Assembly (NCBI GenBank): GCA_936440205.1 | Contig: OW387134.1 | Coordinates: 67,891,442 to 67,955,441, forward strand | Direction: 5' to 3' | Length of the DNA stretch: 64,000 bases | Origin: Lepidonotus clava | Taxonomy: Eukaryota; Annelida; Polychaeta; Phyllodocida; Polynoidae | Shown: positions 1-11,163 of the stretch, piece by piece | Layout: each line of letters opens with the position of its first letter | How positions within the stretch are numbered: position 1 is the first letter of the stretch | Notes under the pieces: generated by a model | The model's input: only the letters and a program-made list of their open reading frames with translations | What the model was told of the DNA's origin: nothing | The model's database searches: none | Program-made: the position numbers and the translations under genes

Positions 1-958
1 CTGTTAGATTGTACCATAAAGGAGAGGATACTTGCATGGCTTCTATGGGAGGGCAAAAAGTACATGTATGAGAACTCGTCTTTGTAATTGGTTCAGCAAC
101 ACTGTTAGATTCTGCGATAATGTAGAGCCTTGCATGGCTTCTGTGAGAGGGCAAATAGTAGGTGTATGAAGACTCTGTCTGATAATGGCCTGGCAACACT
201 GTTAGATTCTACCATGCTGGAGATCCTTGCATGGCTTCTACAGGAGGGCAAATAGCAGTAATTTGATGAATCCGTCTCTGATATTGGCTCAGAAAGACTG
301 TTAGATTCTACAGTACTGTAGAGCCTTGCACGGCTTCTACGGGAGGGCAAATAGTAGGTGTACGATGACTCCGTCTCTGATAATGGCTTGGTTGCACTGC
401 CAGATTTGACAATAATGTAGAGCCTTGCATGGCTTCTGTGGGAGGGCAAATAGTAGGCGTATGACGACTCTGTCTTTGATAATGGCTTTGCAACACTGTT
501 AGATTCTACCATATAGGAGAGGATACTTGCATGGCTTCTATATGGGAGGGCAAATAGTAGTCACATGATGACTCCGGCTCTGATAATGGCCTAGCAGCAC
601 TGTTAGATTCTACCAATACAGGAGAGGATACTTGCATGGCTTCGATATGTGAGGTCAAATAGTATGTGTATAATGACTCTGTCTTTGATATTGGTTCAGC
701 AACACTGTTAGATTCTGTGATAATGTAGAGAAGCTTGCCTGGTGTCTATGGGAGGGCAAATAGTAGGTGTATGATGACTGTGTTTCTGATTATGGCTCAG
801 CCACACTGATACAAGACAATACCGCAGAGCCCTACATGACTTCTACGGGAGGGCAAATAGAAGGCGTATGATAACTCCTGCTCTGATAATGGCCTAGCTA
901 CACTGTTAGATTGTACAGTACTGCAGGGCCTTGCATGGCTTCTACAGGAGGGCAAAGA
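1..958. repeat. ~99 bp tandem array (about 10 units)
   Basis: Units open with CTGTTAGATT or a variant near 1, 102, 199, 298, 397, 496, 600, 705, 806 and 903. Each contains CTTGCATGGCTTCT followed by GGGAGGGCAAATAGTA. The period is 97-105 bp and units differ by scattered substitutions and small indels, so this is a moderately old array. It starts before the window and ends near 958. The minus-strand open frames across it repeat with the unit and look like a by-product of the array. Confidence 0.9.
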
Positions 959-1904
959 GTTGGCTCTACAATATCAACATCAATTCTAGGCATCAGGGAC
1001 ATGTATTATCCTATGTACCTCGAACCCAGCCCAAATCAACTGTCAATATAAGCAAATCATGTGCTGTGAGCCCCCTTACTTCTCACTCTAACCTGCCACC
1101 CTCCAGGCCTAGGGGCGTCAACGTCTTCAGACCTACACCCTCCTGATCTATAGAAGTAGTTCACTTTCCTAGGGCACGGGATCCGACACACATGAGTGAG
1201 CACATTGTGACCGGTCCAGAGAGGGCTGTTTAAAAGGCTACATTACACTACACGACTCAGGGCTGGGATATCGGTACAATAATGGTATTAAAGGAAATTC
1301 GCACATGGGAGTGATATAGGCCCAATTATAGTTTGACATTGGCAATTTGGAGTACTTCACACATATGTAATAAATAATTCATCTCTGATTTGCGCCATTT
1401 CTTTGTGACGTTGTGATATCGAAGTTTATGTCATGTAGTGTAAAACTGTCATGTAGTGTAAAACTGCCATGGGGGAAGAACAGGCTCTCACGGTTGATCT
1501 CACTCACTGCCAGTACCATCCAAAAGGGAAAGTTGTATAACTTCATGGCGGCAAAAATGAGTGATCCATGGTATTGAATCATTACCATACAGGCCCCTCC
1601 TCTGGAATCTTTACTTTTAATCAATATCACAGCAGGGGAGAGTAGAAACTCGCAATATACTAATATCTCATACAAAATAACATGTTGGATGAGTTTTAAG
1701 ACTCGACTAATTAATGCAAACTGTTGATGGATTCTTGTCACGCCACATACTCCCCTCATGTTAACGGTATTTCTGGCGGTTAGAGTTGTACTAAACACAC
1801 ATTGCTGTGTTGGCTATCGCCCACACATATATATATTCTCCTACAATGTAAGCAAATTGACATACAAGATTTTTCTGACATTCATTAAATTGAAGCATTA
1901 AAAC
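959..1904. other. Unassigned AT-leaning DNA
   Basis: I see no gene or known element here. The only local structure is an 18 bp direct duplication (TCATGTAGTGTAAAACTG) at about 1431-1467. A 139-codon minus-strand frame at 1379-1798 has no recognisable domain and no support. Confidence 0.5.
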
Positions 1905-3400
1905 TCATAGGTGTTTATATTCGTTGTCAATACAGTCATACAGCTTAACAACTGCATACATTTAGAGGTGATTTTCATTCGATATCCACACACACACACC
2001 AGGGATCCCATAATGTTCCCTGTACGTGAAATAGATCTGTGTACTCTCATATACCCGAGAATCCCGCGCAGTGCCGCGAGACTTAATGGCCGGTAGCATT
2101 CCTCCTCCTCCCGTTACCTCCCCTCTGGTCAGGTATGGGCAGTTTGTAGGCTTCTAGGTTGGTGTGTATATTACATTTCCCCAGTTAACCTCCAGCACCT
2201 CTACAGCTTTTATATCACACTGCTTTTAAATCACACTGCAAACTGGTATGCACCAGGGGTCTAGCTGTTAGTCAGACTGCCCATAGTAGGTTGGGCCTCT
2301 CTATAACACTAGCAGTTCATAAACAAACTTATATAAGTTTCGAAAAAAACACACAAAACACAAACACAAAAAACCCGCGCTTTTCAGTGGTGTACCGCCA
2401 TGCTGGCAGATATACCTGAACTAACAGATTGGGATGTAGGTTCCTATAGGAACCTGATAATGTTCCCTGTACGTGAAATAGATCTGTGTTCCGGGCAGTG
2501 CGCAAGACTTAATGGCCGGTAGCATTCCTCCTCCTCTCGTTACCTCCCACGTGCTGAGGTATAGACAGTTTGTAGGCTTCAAGGTCGGTGTGTATATTAC
2601 ATTTCCCCAGTTAACCTCCAGCACCTATGGGGCCTTCCATTAAGTACGTACGTATGGGGCCTTCCATTAAGTACGTATGTAAGGGGGGTTGGGGTGGGGT
2701 GGGGGGTCCGAAATTTGCATTATTTGTCAATACAGTCATGGAGCTTGAGAACTGCATACATTTAGCGGATAGTTGTCATTCAATATCCACACACAAACCA
2801 GGGATCCCAATGTTCCCTGTAAGGTGAAATAGATCCGTGTTCTCTCATATACCCGAGAATCCCGCGCAGTGCCGCGAGACTTAATGGCCGGTAGCATTCC
2901 TCCTCCTCTCATTACCTCCCCTCTGCTCAGGTATTGGCAGTTTGTAGGCTTCTAGGTTGGTGTGTATATTACATTTCCCCAGTTAACCTCCAGCACCTAT
3001 ACAGCTTTTAAATCGCACTGCTAACTGGTAAACACCAGGAGTCTGTTAGTCAGATTGCCCATAGTAGGTTGGGCCTCTCTATAACACTACCAGTTCATAA
3101 ACAAAATTATATAAGTTTTTGGAGAAAAAACCCCCCACAAAAAACACTAGCAGTTCATTAACAAAATTATATAAGTTTCGGGAAAAAAAAACAAAAAAAA
3201 ACACACTAGCAGTTCATAAACAAAATTATATAAGTTTCGGGGGGAAAACAATAACAAAAAAACACGCCTTTCAATAGTGTAGCTCCATGCTTGCAGATAT
3301 ACCTGAACTCACAGATTGGGATGTAGGTTCCTGTAGACCGGTTGGGAAGAAAGCGTCTATTGGAAGCTTGTGCGCAGACTCGAGAAAAAGGCGTATACCA
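1905..3400. repeat. Large imperfect tandem duplication (about 3 copies)
   Basis: Three related blocks follow each other: about 1911-2447, a shorter 2451-2626, and about 2720-3340. They share CCAGGGATCCC, TGTTCCCTGTACGTGAAAT, GACTTAATGGCCGGTAGCA and TTACATTTCCCCAGTTAACC. The third copy is preceded by an inserted 90 bp dispersed element. Within the third copy a ~60 bp module with AGTTCATAAACAAAATTATA is itself triplicated (about 3086-3260). The distal end (about 3270-3400) resembles 17.40-17.53 kb, and 43.86-43.92 kb shares its GCGCAGACTCG motif. The block is therefore probably a tandemly amplified dispersed repeat. Confidence 0.8.
2629..2718 (+). mobile_element. GGCCTTCC-type short element, head-to-tail pair
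   Basis: Two starts of GGCCTTCCATTAAGTACGTA lie 27 bp apart, followed by a G-rich tract and 'GGTCCGAAATTT'. This is the first of about a dozen copies of one family in the window. Full members begin GGCCTTCCATTAAGTACGTA and end with its reverse complement, so it is a palindromic MITE-like element without coding capacity. Confidence 0.7.
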
Positions 3401-3916
3401 CTATCAGTTCACCAACATTAAATCCTATGTCAGGTTTTAATAACGATGTATGTAGTTATATTCACATCTCATATATATTTGCATAATTTGCCGTGAAATG
3501 ATATGCAATGTACATTTCAGTATATCACACAGAGGCTCTTTCGCTCTTTTGCAAAACTATATAAACGAAAATAGTCATTTAGCTGAATTCAGGAAAAATG
3601 TACACGCACGGAAATACCTACATTAAAATATGATCTATGTAAACTAATTATATCTATGGGGAATGCTTCCAGACATTTCCTTATGCACCGTACAATAACA
3701 GACGGAGAGGCCGATATGTTTTTCTATGGGATGTGACTCGGGAGGCTCATTTACCGATACTCGAGTTGCTGCAGTAACAGTTATTTGTGACATGTTTTTC
3801 ATTCCCATTTGACATCCAATAACTCTTCCTTCAAACGACAAGACGAAAAACATTCTGTGTTGGAGTATGTCCGTTTCATTTTACTCATATGTGTATCGAC
3901 AATCACTATTCGTTAA
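3401..3916. other. Unassigned AT-rich DNA
   Basis: AT-rich sequence with no recognisable gene, tandem repeat or element termini. A 69-codon minus-strand frame at 3644-3853 is not convincing. Confidence 0.4.
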
Positions 3917-4280
3917 GGGGCCTTCCATTAAATATGTACCCATCAAGAGGGGGAGGGGGTAGAGGGGGGTCTGAGATTTATTGTAGATGTGCTTACGTCG
4001 TTCTAGTACAAATGCAATGTGTACTTTTGCCAGAGTGGAGAGTGGCCTTCAATTAAGTACGTATGCATAAAGGGAGGGGGGGCTTTCTGAGATTTTGGAA
4101 AATGTATGTACGTTTTAGTACATATCCAGTGCGTATTTTTGCCCAAGGGGGAGGGTCACAGATTTTTGAAAATGTGCGTATACGTTCTAGTACAAATGCA
4201 ATGTGTATTTTTGCCCAAGGGGGATAGGGTGGTCTGAGGTTTTTGAAAATGTGCGAACGTACTAAACGGAAGTCCCCTTA
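3917..4280. mobile_element. GGCCTTCC-type element, multi-module copy
   Basis: It starts GGGGCCTTCCATTAAATATG and ends with a diverged reverse complement (ACTAAACGGAAGTCCCC). Between the ends the core module recurs three times. The module is a G-run, GTCTGAGATTTTTGAAAATG, then TAGTACAAATGCAATG and TTTTTGCCCAAGGGGG. The first module is separated from the others by an internal restart (GGCCTTCAATTAAGTACGTA). This copy shows that the family expands by internal module duplication. Confidence 0.75.
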
Positions 4281-5040
4281 AGGGCCCCTGTGTCTCAAGC
4301 ACGTCCTCTCAGAGACTGAAGTGTTTTCATACAGCCTTTATTGGCTTTTTGATCCTGACAGTATTGAAATGCCACGTCACGCTTACAATATTCCTCAATG
4401 TTTCCCAATTGCAGCTCAGAAAAAGAATGGTGGCTCTGACAGTTGTTCATTTGTACACCTTTATCGCTTTCACAGTTTTACATACAGAGATGCCATTTTT
4501 GTTGCATTGGTACATATAAGTATAAATCATATAAGTATTAAGTTACCAATGCAACCAAGGTATAGGTCTGTTTTTGAAGTGGGTCTATTGTTGTGGACCA
4601 GTGGACCGTGTAATTGTTTAATTGGTGTGCCCTCTCTGACCCCCAGTGGTGGTCAGACTATGGGGCCTCCACTCAGTGTCTTCTCATTGGTCACTGGTGG
4701 TAGAGGTAGGAGGGACAAGTATCAGTGATTGACATCCACTGCCTATGGGTCCTATATATAGAGGTATGTCAAGTTTGACAGACTGGAAAGCCCAGGTTGC
4801 TCTGAAAACAATATTAATTTGTTGTTTCCAATAAATGTACTCATATATTTATATCTGACAAATACTTAAAGTATAAATGTTCAAACTATTTTTATCAATA
4901 CGCATTTGATTTATCATTACTTAATTATGTAAAATATCTTCATTTCAAATTGATTTTAATTCCAATTTTAATAAGGGCAAACAAAGAAACAGAAATCCAA
5001 ACTACTTTTGGCCTTAACTGGCTCCTCTCTGGCCTGACTG
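4281..5040. other. Unassigned; contains a CCAAT/TATA-like block
   Basis: A 135-codon plus-strand frame (4321-4728) has no recognisable domain. Around 4665-4760 an inverted CCAAT box (CATTGGTCACTGGTGG), a TGATTGACA motif and TCCTATATATAGAG lie in promoter-like order. Part of this block resembles the interior of the Helentron-like element at 42.37 kb. The remainder is AT-rich. Confidence 0.35.
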
Positions 5041-5680
5041 GTGAGGTGAGATGTGGGGGGGGGGGATAGGGGCACCACCACCACCACCACCACCACCACC
5101 ACTGTTAGGAGTGGTCAGCAGTCAGAGTAGACTTGTGCTAGAGGTGATGGTGGGGGGGGGGGGGGGGGTTAGTTGAGTGGGCTGGCTGGATCACAGCAGT
5201 GGGGAGGTGTAGGGGGAGGGGGAGAGGGGGGGGTTAGTTGAGTGGGCTGGCTGGATCACAGCAGTGGGGAGGTGTAGGGGGAGGGGGAGAGGGGGGAGGC
5301 CATCCACATCCCATACCACAGTGGTCAGGCTGGTCACACTCTCCCACCAGGTGAGAGGTTACTGAGTAAAGTAATTCAATGAGATGCAGTGATCTGCTTG
5401 GAGAGCTGATTTGTCAAACAGGACCCGGGGTGGGTGGGGGGTGGAAACGTCTGTTGGGTGGGGGTGTCCCGAGGAGGGGGAGGGGGGGAAGGCCATCCAC
5501 ACCCCACACTGGTTTGCCAAACAGGACTGTGGGGTAGGGGTGGGAAGGTGGGGGGAAGAGAATACAGCAGTGCAGGGCAGCTGTACACTCATTGGTCAAC
5601 CTGATTGACCAATAGGACTCCCACCTATACCACCATCGAGCGTATGACATGTTCCTTTTATAACATTTAAAAACCACCAA
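5041..5680. repeat. G-rich low-complexity block with (ACC)n and a 65 bp duplication
   Basis: It contains G-runs, a perfect (ACC)n microsatellite at about 5072-5102, and a 65 bp direct duplication (GTTAGTTGAGTGGGCTGGCT...) starting at 5167 and 5232. Purine-rich GGGGAGGGGGAGAGG tracts continue to about 5560. Open frames on both strands reflect base composition rather than coding. Confidence 0.75.
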
Positions 5681-7614
5681 TGCAACATCGGCCAGTTCCT
5701 GGCCGACAATCTTCAGATTTCTAGTTTCCTACTTTTATGAGATTTCCTATTTTTTCCCCGCATTTTTGGATTGCACAATCAATCTTTTCCACATTAATGT
5801 GATATCTATTTCATAGTATCTTAGTGTCAGTATCAAACCATTCAATACAAATTCAATGTTAGGTCTCTATTCCTCAAGGTTATTTTCCTTCTAATTGCTT
5901 CTAAAAAAGGAAAAGTAGGAACAGTTTTTCTTACATTTCCTAATTATTTACCAGTCGGGAGTGGCACCTCTGTGCATAGTCTTTTCATCAGGCATACCTA
6001 ACTTTGTAACGCTCAATACATGATTAATTTTGTAAAGAAGTCGTCTTAGATAATTTTTAAAGTCATTTGCTTAAGTATACTAACACCTTCCTTTGACTAC
6101 CGTTTGACTCAGATGTAGATGAAACGATGCACTCTTCCTGTTTCACTTTTCATAAAATTCAAACTTGTTGTATTTGCTTGCTCTGTGTCTCTTTGACAAC
6201 AAGTAGCATTTCTGTTGCACACTTTCCTCTTTTACGTGGAAACATGACAACATTCAGTTTGACAGAATCCGCAGTGATTTCTCACCGTGCATAGTGATTG
6301 TCATGTTCTGATCAGTGCGTATATTGCCTTGACACAATAATTTAAGCAGAAAAGTAGCCAATAAAAGGACTTCCGACAATGTAGGAAAATTAAAAAGTTG
6401 AGGAGTACATCTAACTCAAAGGCGAATTTTGTAGACTTGATGTTTATTAAGACTTGACGATTAGTGAATTGACATATTCCGGATTGTCACATCCTTCATG
6501 GGAATTAAAATCATCATTTAAAAGTCTTGGTATATCAAATATTCACAGCTTGGTTTCACAGTTTAGAATTTAACCTGATCATATATAGGAACTTGTACGT
6601 CACAACCAGCACTGACATTATATTCGTCAAAAAAGATCGCACTATGCGTATAAATATGCTTTTTAATTTTGCTGATTTAAAGATCTTATCATTTAAAATT
6701 ACAATTAAAGTAACAATGCGTGTATTTGACTAAGTGCCCTTGAACTTTGCTTCAGAATCAAGTAAAATTAATGAAAACTGTTCCACATGTGTACTTTATT
6801 GATCTATTGCCCGCATTGAAAGACCTGTTAAGGGCAGACGAAAGGGGTTAAGCTGTATCCACATTTAATAACAGTGCATTGCCTCAGCCCTAAGATGCGA
6901 AATTGTCAAGATCCTTTTGAATTTACAGTGACCAAACTCGGACTACTCAATATGTTGGTGGAGTGCATTATCCCGATAAGCACGTTTAACTGCACGTTTC
7001 TTATGTCCAGTGATATATGAATATATCTAGACTAAGCTTTAAGATATGTTCTTGAGCTGCTTTGGATAACACTTTACAGGGAACGACTTTTGATCCTTAA
7101 ACCGCTTTGGTTGCCTCCTAAACAAGTAGCTTATAAACCGAACTAGTACACAATTAGCAAAATCAATTTGTCCTCCTTTTAATTACTTGTAACTTTTGTC
7201 TCAGAATAGTTCTTCTTGTGATGAGGGAGCACCCAGTGCAATCTTAGTTTTCACAAGCTTAAAGTTGCGGTTGTTTATTGAAGCAGAATTAGGACCGACG
7301 CTTTGGAAAATCTGGTTTTCTCTTGATTCTGTGTGGGAGCAATTTGATGTATTATTCAGTGTCATTAGAGATCAGACCGCTAGTCGTTAAGAACTAAAGG
7401 AATCCCCGTGTAAAATATCAGCCCTACTTTGTTTCTAATTGCCGAGTCAATTAATTTATTTCACGTTTTACGCCAAGCCAGTGATTTCAGTACTCTTTCA
7501 TGGTTCTTTCCCCAAGAGTCTCCCATCATGGGAAACACTCATTAGAGTGGAGCTACTCTTATGATGGTGGGGGGAGGTGCCAGAGAGACCGCTGGATCAG
7601 GGTGGAGCGCCCAT
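5681..7614. other. Unassigned AT-rich DNA
   Basis: Nearly 2 kb of AT-rich sequence with no tandem repeat, recognisable terminal inverted repeat or believable coding frame. Frames of 64-77 codons at 6527, 7196 and 7500 are at background level for this composition. Confidence 0.45.
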
Positions 7615-8253
7615 GGGGGGGGGGGGGGGCACTCTTTAAAAGTTTCACAGTCCCCACTGCACAGGGAAAACAAGGAAAATGGCAAAAAAAAATCCCTAGC
7701 GAAAAAGCACAGGGGATTTGGAAATTTTACTAAAGCGCAGGAAAACACAGGGAATTTCATTCCTGATTCTCAAAATGCGGGGGCTGTGACTTTTTGTTGA
7801 TGGGTGGTGCAAATTATTTCTGCACGCGGGGGCTTCTGAATTTGAAGATATTGCTGAAAATGACACAGGGAAAAATTGCTGTGGGACAGGGAAATCTCAG
7901 GAAAAACACAGGGAAAATGAAACTTTTCGTGACTGACTGGTCCTGCGTTTAAGTGTACCAGCTCCTATTTTTCATGGGGATAGAGGGCATCCCCTTAAAT
8001 CATAGTGTGCCACTACAAGGAAATATACAGAAATCACATTAATTACTAAAACATGGTTCTGATAAAATTTCATTTTTTTTTGGTGAAGTAAAGTAACAAT
8101 AAGGTTCAAGTTATTGGCTCGGAATGGATATAGTTCACACATCCCCCTTTTTACCCTTAGGAGTGGTTGACCACCTTTAAATTCTGACCATTCGCCGCCC
8201 CTGCTTTGTGTGTCAGTTTGGCAGTGGGTACCCTTTTCAAGCACAAGTGCCCC

Positions 8254-8270
<17 letters not shown>
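7615..8270. mobile_element. Poly-G/poly-C-ended element, copy 1
   Basis: The left end is a G-run followed by CACTCTTTAAAAGTTTC and CCCACTGC. The right end is GGCAGTGGGTACCCTTTTC then AGTGC and a ~20 base C-run. The ends are inverted relative to each other, and the same layout recurs at 40.5 and 46.0 kb. The interior (about 7660-7940) has many ACAGGGAAAA-like motifs and no credible coding region. A (CA)n tract follows the C-run. Confidence 0.65.
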
Positions 8271-8284
<14 letters not shown>

Positions 8285-8552
8285 ATACACCCACACCCCA
8301 TAGTAGAGCGATAGATGTGTTCTGATGATAAGAGAAGGCTCGTCTTAGGGGAGTGAGGACCAGGCCTAGGGATCAAGTCCCTCGGCCTAAGTCCCCGCCT
8401 AGAAGTGACGGCCTGCGTTGGCCTAAGTCCACTAACAAGCAGGCTGAGCTGGGAAAAAGAGATGAAAAAGGGCCCTGGTCTGCCTCTTGGTGTTCCGCCA
8501 ACGATGGCGGCGATTCCCTTCTGAAGGGGTAGGCGTAGGGGATAAGGATCCT

Positions 8553-8724
8553 AAGGTGCCTTCCATTAAGTACATACTCACATTTTACAACCTTACCCCC
8601 CAAACCCAACCACCCCATTGGGGTAAAGCGCGCATAGGATTTGCACAGGAACGTACACCCATTTTCAGAAATGTCAGACCCCCCTTCAACCCCTTTGTGC
8701 ATATGTACTTAATGGACGATCCCC
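8553..8724. mobile_element. GGCCTTCC-type element, full-length
   Basis: It begins GTGCCTTCCATTAAGTACAT and ends ATGTACTTAATGGACGATCC, giving near-complete terminal inverted repeats about 170 bp apart. The internal C-rich blocks and 'GCATAGGATTTGCAC' correspond to the core module in the reverse orientation. Confidence 0.75.
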
Positions 8725-9149
8725 GGGGTAAACCATTGCATACATTTTACATTAGATTTTCCATTAGGTGTAGATAAATGTACTCCAAGATGAGTCTAAT
8801 ATTTCCACTGCCGACTTTAGAAAAAAGGTTGAACAATCGGACAGTGGAAACAAGTCTTAATTGAAGGGCAAAACAAAAGATACTGATATAGATTGTTGTT
8901 CTTGTACTTCACACTCTTTGATGACTAACCTTTTGTCAATATCAAAACTTGTCTGTGTTTACTTTCAGGTAAGAACCCCTTCAGTGTACCCCTTCGACCA
9001 AACTGTGAGTAACTATATATGGACATATACCTGCCTGTATACACAATTGGAAAGCCTGAGGGCATAGGGGTAAGAACGTTATCCAAAAATCTTCAAATGG
9101 AAAAGACAATAATTTATTTCAGGGGCAAACATATCAGTATATTATCTGG
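8725..9149. other. Unassigned
   Basis: AT-leaning DNA without recognisable features. Confidence 0.35.
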
Positions 9150-9345
9150 GTTCACCAAGGGATGTGGTACAGCAAAAATGATTGCCAGGTTTTGATCCCC
9201 TGCTGTTTGCCCACCCTGTCACCTTCATCTCAGATGTACGATCACCAAATTTGCCCCTACTTGTTTTCGCCTTGAAAATTACCCTGGCTGTCGCTACGGC
9301 GTAAAACACCCAACACTCACTCACTCGTTCATTGTGGTCCTGATC
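9150..9345 (+). mobile_element. SINE-like element with (CACT)n tail, copy 1
   Basis: It carries a Pol III B-box-like GGTTTTGATCCCC, then GTTTGCCCACCCTGTCACC, GCTGTCGCTACGGCGTAAAA and a CACTCACTCACTC tail. The same order recurs at 25.19-25.40 kb. A 'GGCGTAAAACA' plus (CACT)n ending is, to my knowledge, typical of gastropod SINEs. No clear A-box was found, so the 5' end is uncertain. Confidence 0.65.
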
Positions 9346-9648
9346 AAGGGACAGAACCCCACGCCTACGCACCACGCCAGTGCACAGTAGAGAGTGCATT
9401 TGTATGTTACGCCATGCTGGCCCGCTGGAAGCCCTACACCCACTGTCTCCCCGCCCGCGGTGACAGCACCAGGCACCAAGTTGTGGTATCAGCTGCCAGC
9501 TTTCTGAGCCTCTGATGAGTATTTGGGTACACCACCATGCCTTGAGGGTGGCCTGGGGGAGGGCGGTTCAATTTAAAGTTTGCTTGGAATATTGTGAATT
9601 AGCTTGATGGTATCTGCCGCTATAATTAGGATTTTAACGTATAGGTTA

Positions 9649-9804
9649 GAGACCTTCCGTTAATTACATAAACAGTTTTACATGTTTTCTAGACTCCAAC
9701 CCATCTACATGTCTTCTAGACACCCCCTGCTTTATCCTGTAATATCAAAAGTACTTGATACCCCTCACCCCCCCTTTGTGCGTAAGTAATTAGTGGACGC
9801 CCCT
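9649..9804. mobile_element. GGCCTTCC-type element, diverged
   Basis: It starts GACCTTCCGTTAATTACATA and ends GTAAGTAATTAGTGGACGCC. These are recognisable but diverged terminal inverted repeats of the family. The interior has CCCACC/ACCCCCTGC tracts. Confidence 0.6.
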
Positions 9805-9816
9805 TAGCTTTAGACC

Positions 9817-10454
9817 TTAACCCTTTGCTCCCCGGCACTGGTTCTCTAGGTGTCCCCCAGGGCCTCTACCAGCCCTTCCTCCCTCAGGGGGCCCCCAGTC
9901 AGGGGTGGGTCTATGTTTACACTGTCAGTCATCCAGATACATGTTATGTCTTTTAATTGGAAAGTAATAGAGACTAATTATTTGTGATTTTTGAATGTGT
10001 ATAGAACTGTATACATAGACACAGAGTATACATGGTTGGCCTGAGTGCTATCTTCCACTCACACCTCCCATAACAGCCCCCCATCACAGCTCACTTCGCA
10101 CCTCTATTGTCTGAGGTGACAGGTGAGTTGTTACAGCCCAAGGGGCAACCTGTTGTTTCAAACCTTTCTTCCACCCTCCCTGTGAGGGGCCCCCTATGGG
10201 ACATGTGTAAAGTTCTAGTGCATTTAGATTCAAATTACTTGATGAAATACTATACCTATGTGAATATAAATCACTTATCTTGAATCATATGAATCCATAC
10301 TTTTCAGTCATTTTATTTTTGGAAAAAATACAATTATATCTTCCTGGCACACTTAAGTACCTATGTACTTTTAGGCCCGTCTATAGACGGCCTTGGGGAC
10401 AACAGGGGGTGTGCTAGGCCCGCATATAGACGGGCTGGGGGAGCAAAGGGTTAA
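9817..10454. mobile_element. piggyBac-type non-autonomous element
   Basis: TTAA (9817-9820) is followed by CCCTTTGCTCCCC. The right end is its exact reverse complement GGGGAGCAAAGGG followed by TTAA (10451-10454). A TTAA target site with CCC-starting inverted repeats is the hallmark of piggyBac elements. At ~630 bp without a coding frame it is a MITE. Subterminal palindromes (GGCCCGTCTATAGACGGCC) lie near the right end. Confidence 0.8.
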
Positions 10455-11021
10455 AGAGATGGGCCAGTGAAATTTCAATGTTGTTAAATTATCATATCAT
10501 ACTGTAGGTATAGGGCTTAAGTATAAATGTATGACATTATTATAACTTTGAAGTGATCCCTTATAATAGAAAACCATGTGCCTATATCAGATCACACATT
10601 GAGCCCCCTGTAAGCCTTGCATAGGCTGTCTGTGTGTGACGTCACACAAAATGACAGTTATATTCAAATTTCAAAATCATAAATCCCATAATAAGATATA
10701 TTTTTGATTTTTCCTTTCATGAATCATTTTATTTGGTTATTTTAAATATGTTTAGGCTCATGAAAAACACTTAGATAAATTGAATATTGTTATTTTTCAG
10801 TTTTATCATTTTTCATCTGTTCTGCTTGTGACGTCACATACAGATAATTGCTCTGTGCAGGCACTGTCAGATGCAAGCAGGTACACTCAATTTGATGGAA
10901 ACAAAATGTGAATAAAACAAAAACTATTAGAGATAAAAGTATAAAATTTGGTATGGTTATTCCCCGGATAGTATGGATCATGACAGTATACTAATTTTTG
11001 GTCACTGGCCCCTCCCTTTAA
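10451..11021. mobile_element. TTAA-flanked MITE abutting the piggyBac-type copy
   Basis: It begins with the same TTAA that ends the previous element. The left end reads TTAAAGAGATGGGCCAGTGA. The right end is GTCACTGGCCCCTCCC before TTTAAA. Inside, two TGACGTCA-type palindromes (about 10637 and 10830) lie in inverted context. The interior is AT-rich and non-coding. Confidence 0.65.
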
Positions 11022-11163
11022 ACTTTGGGTTAGTTAGAATAACTTGAATTTCCTGAAATCCAACCCTTTGCTTATCGTTGTAACTATTTAGGTAATCCAA
11101 GGTTTAGTAGCTTCAATGATCACTGAACCGGTAATCTTATTCAAAGTAGTCTAGGAGACAAAT

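Noticed and set aside
1-958. CRISPR-like array of regular repeats
   Set aside because: Units are continuous imperfect tandem repeats without unique spacers, and the window is eukaryotic.
1379-1798. 139-codon minus-strand frame
   Set aside because: No recognisable domain, no neighbouring exon signals, and length compatible with chance.
4321-4728. 135-codon plus-strand frame
   Set aside because: No domain; it overlaps the CCAAT/TATA-like block and the frame includes low-complexity 3' sequence.
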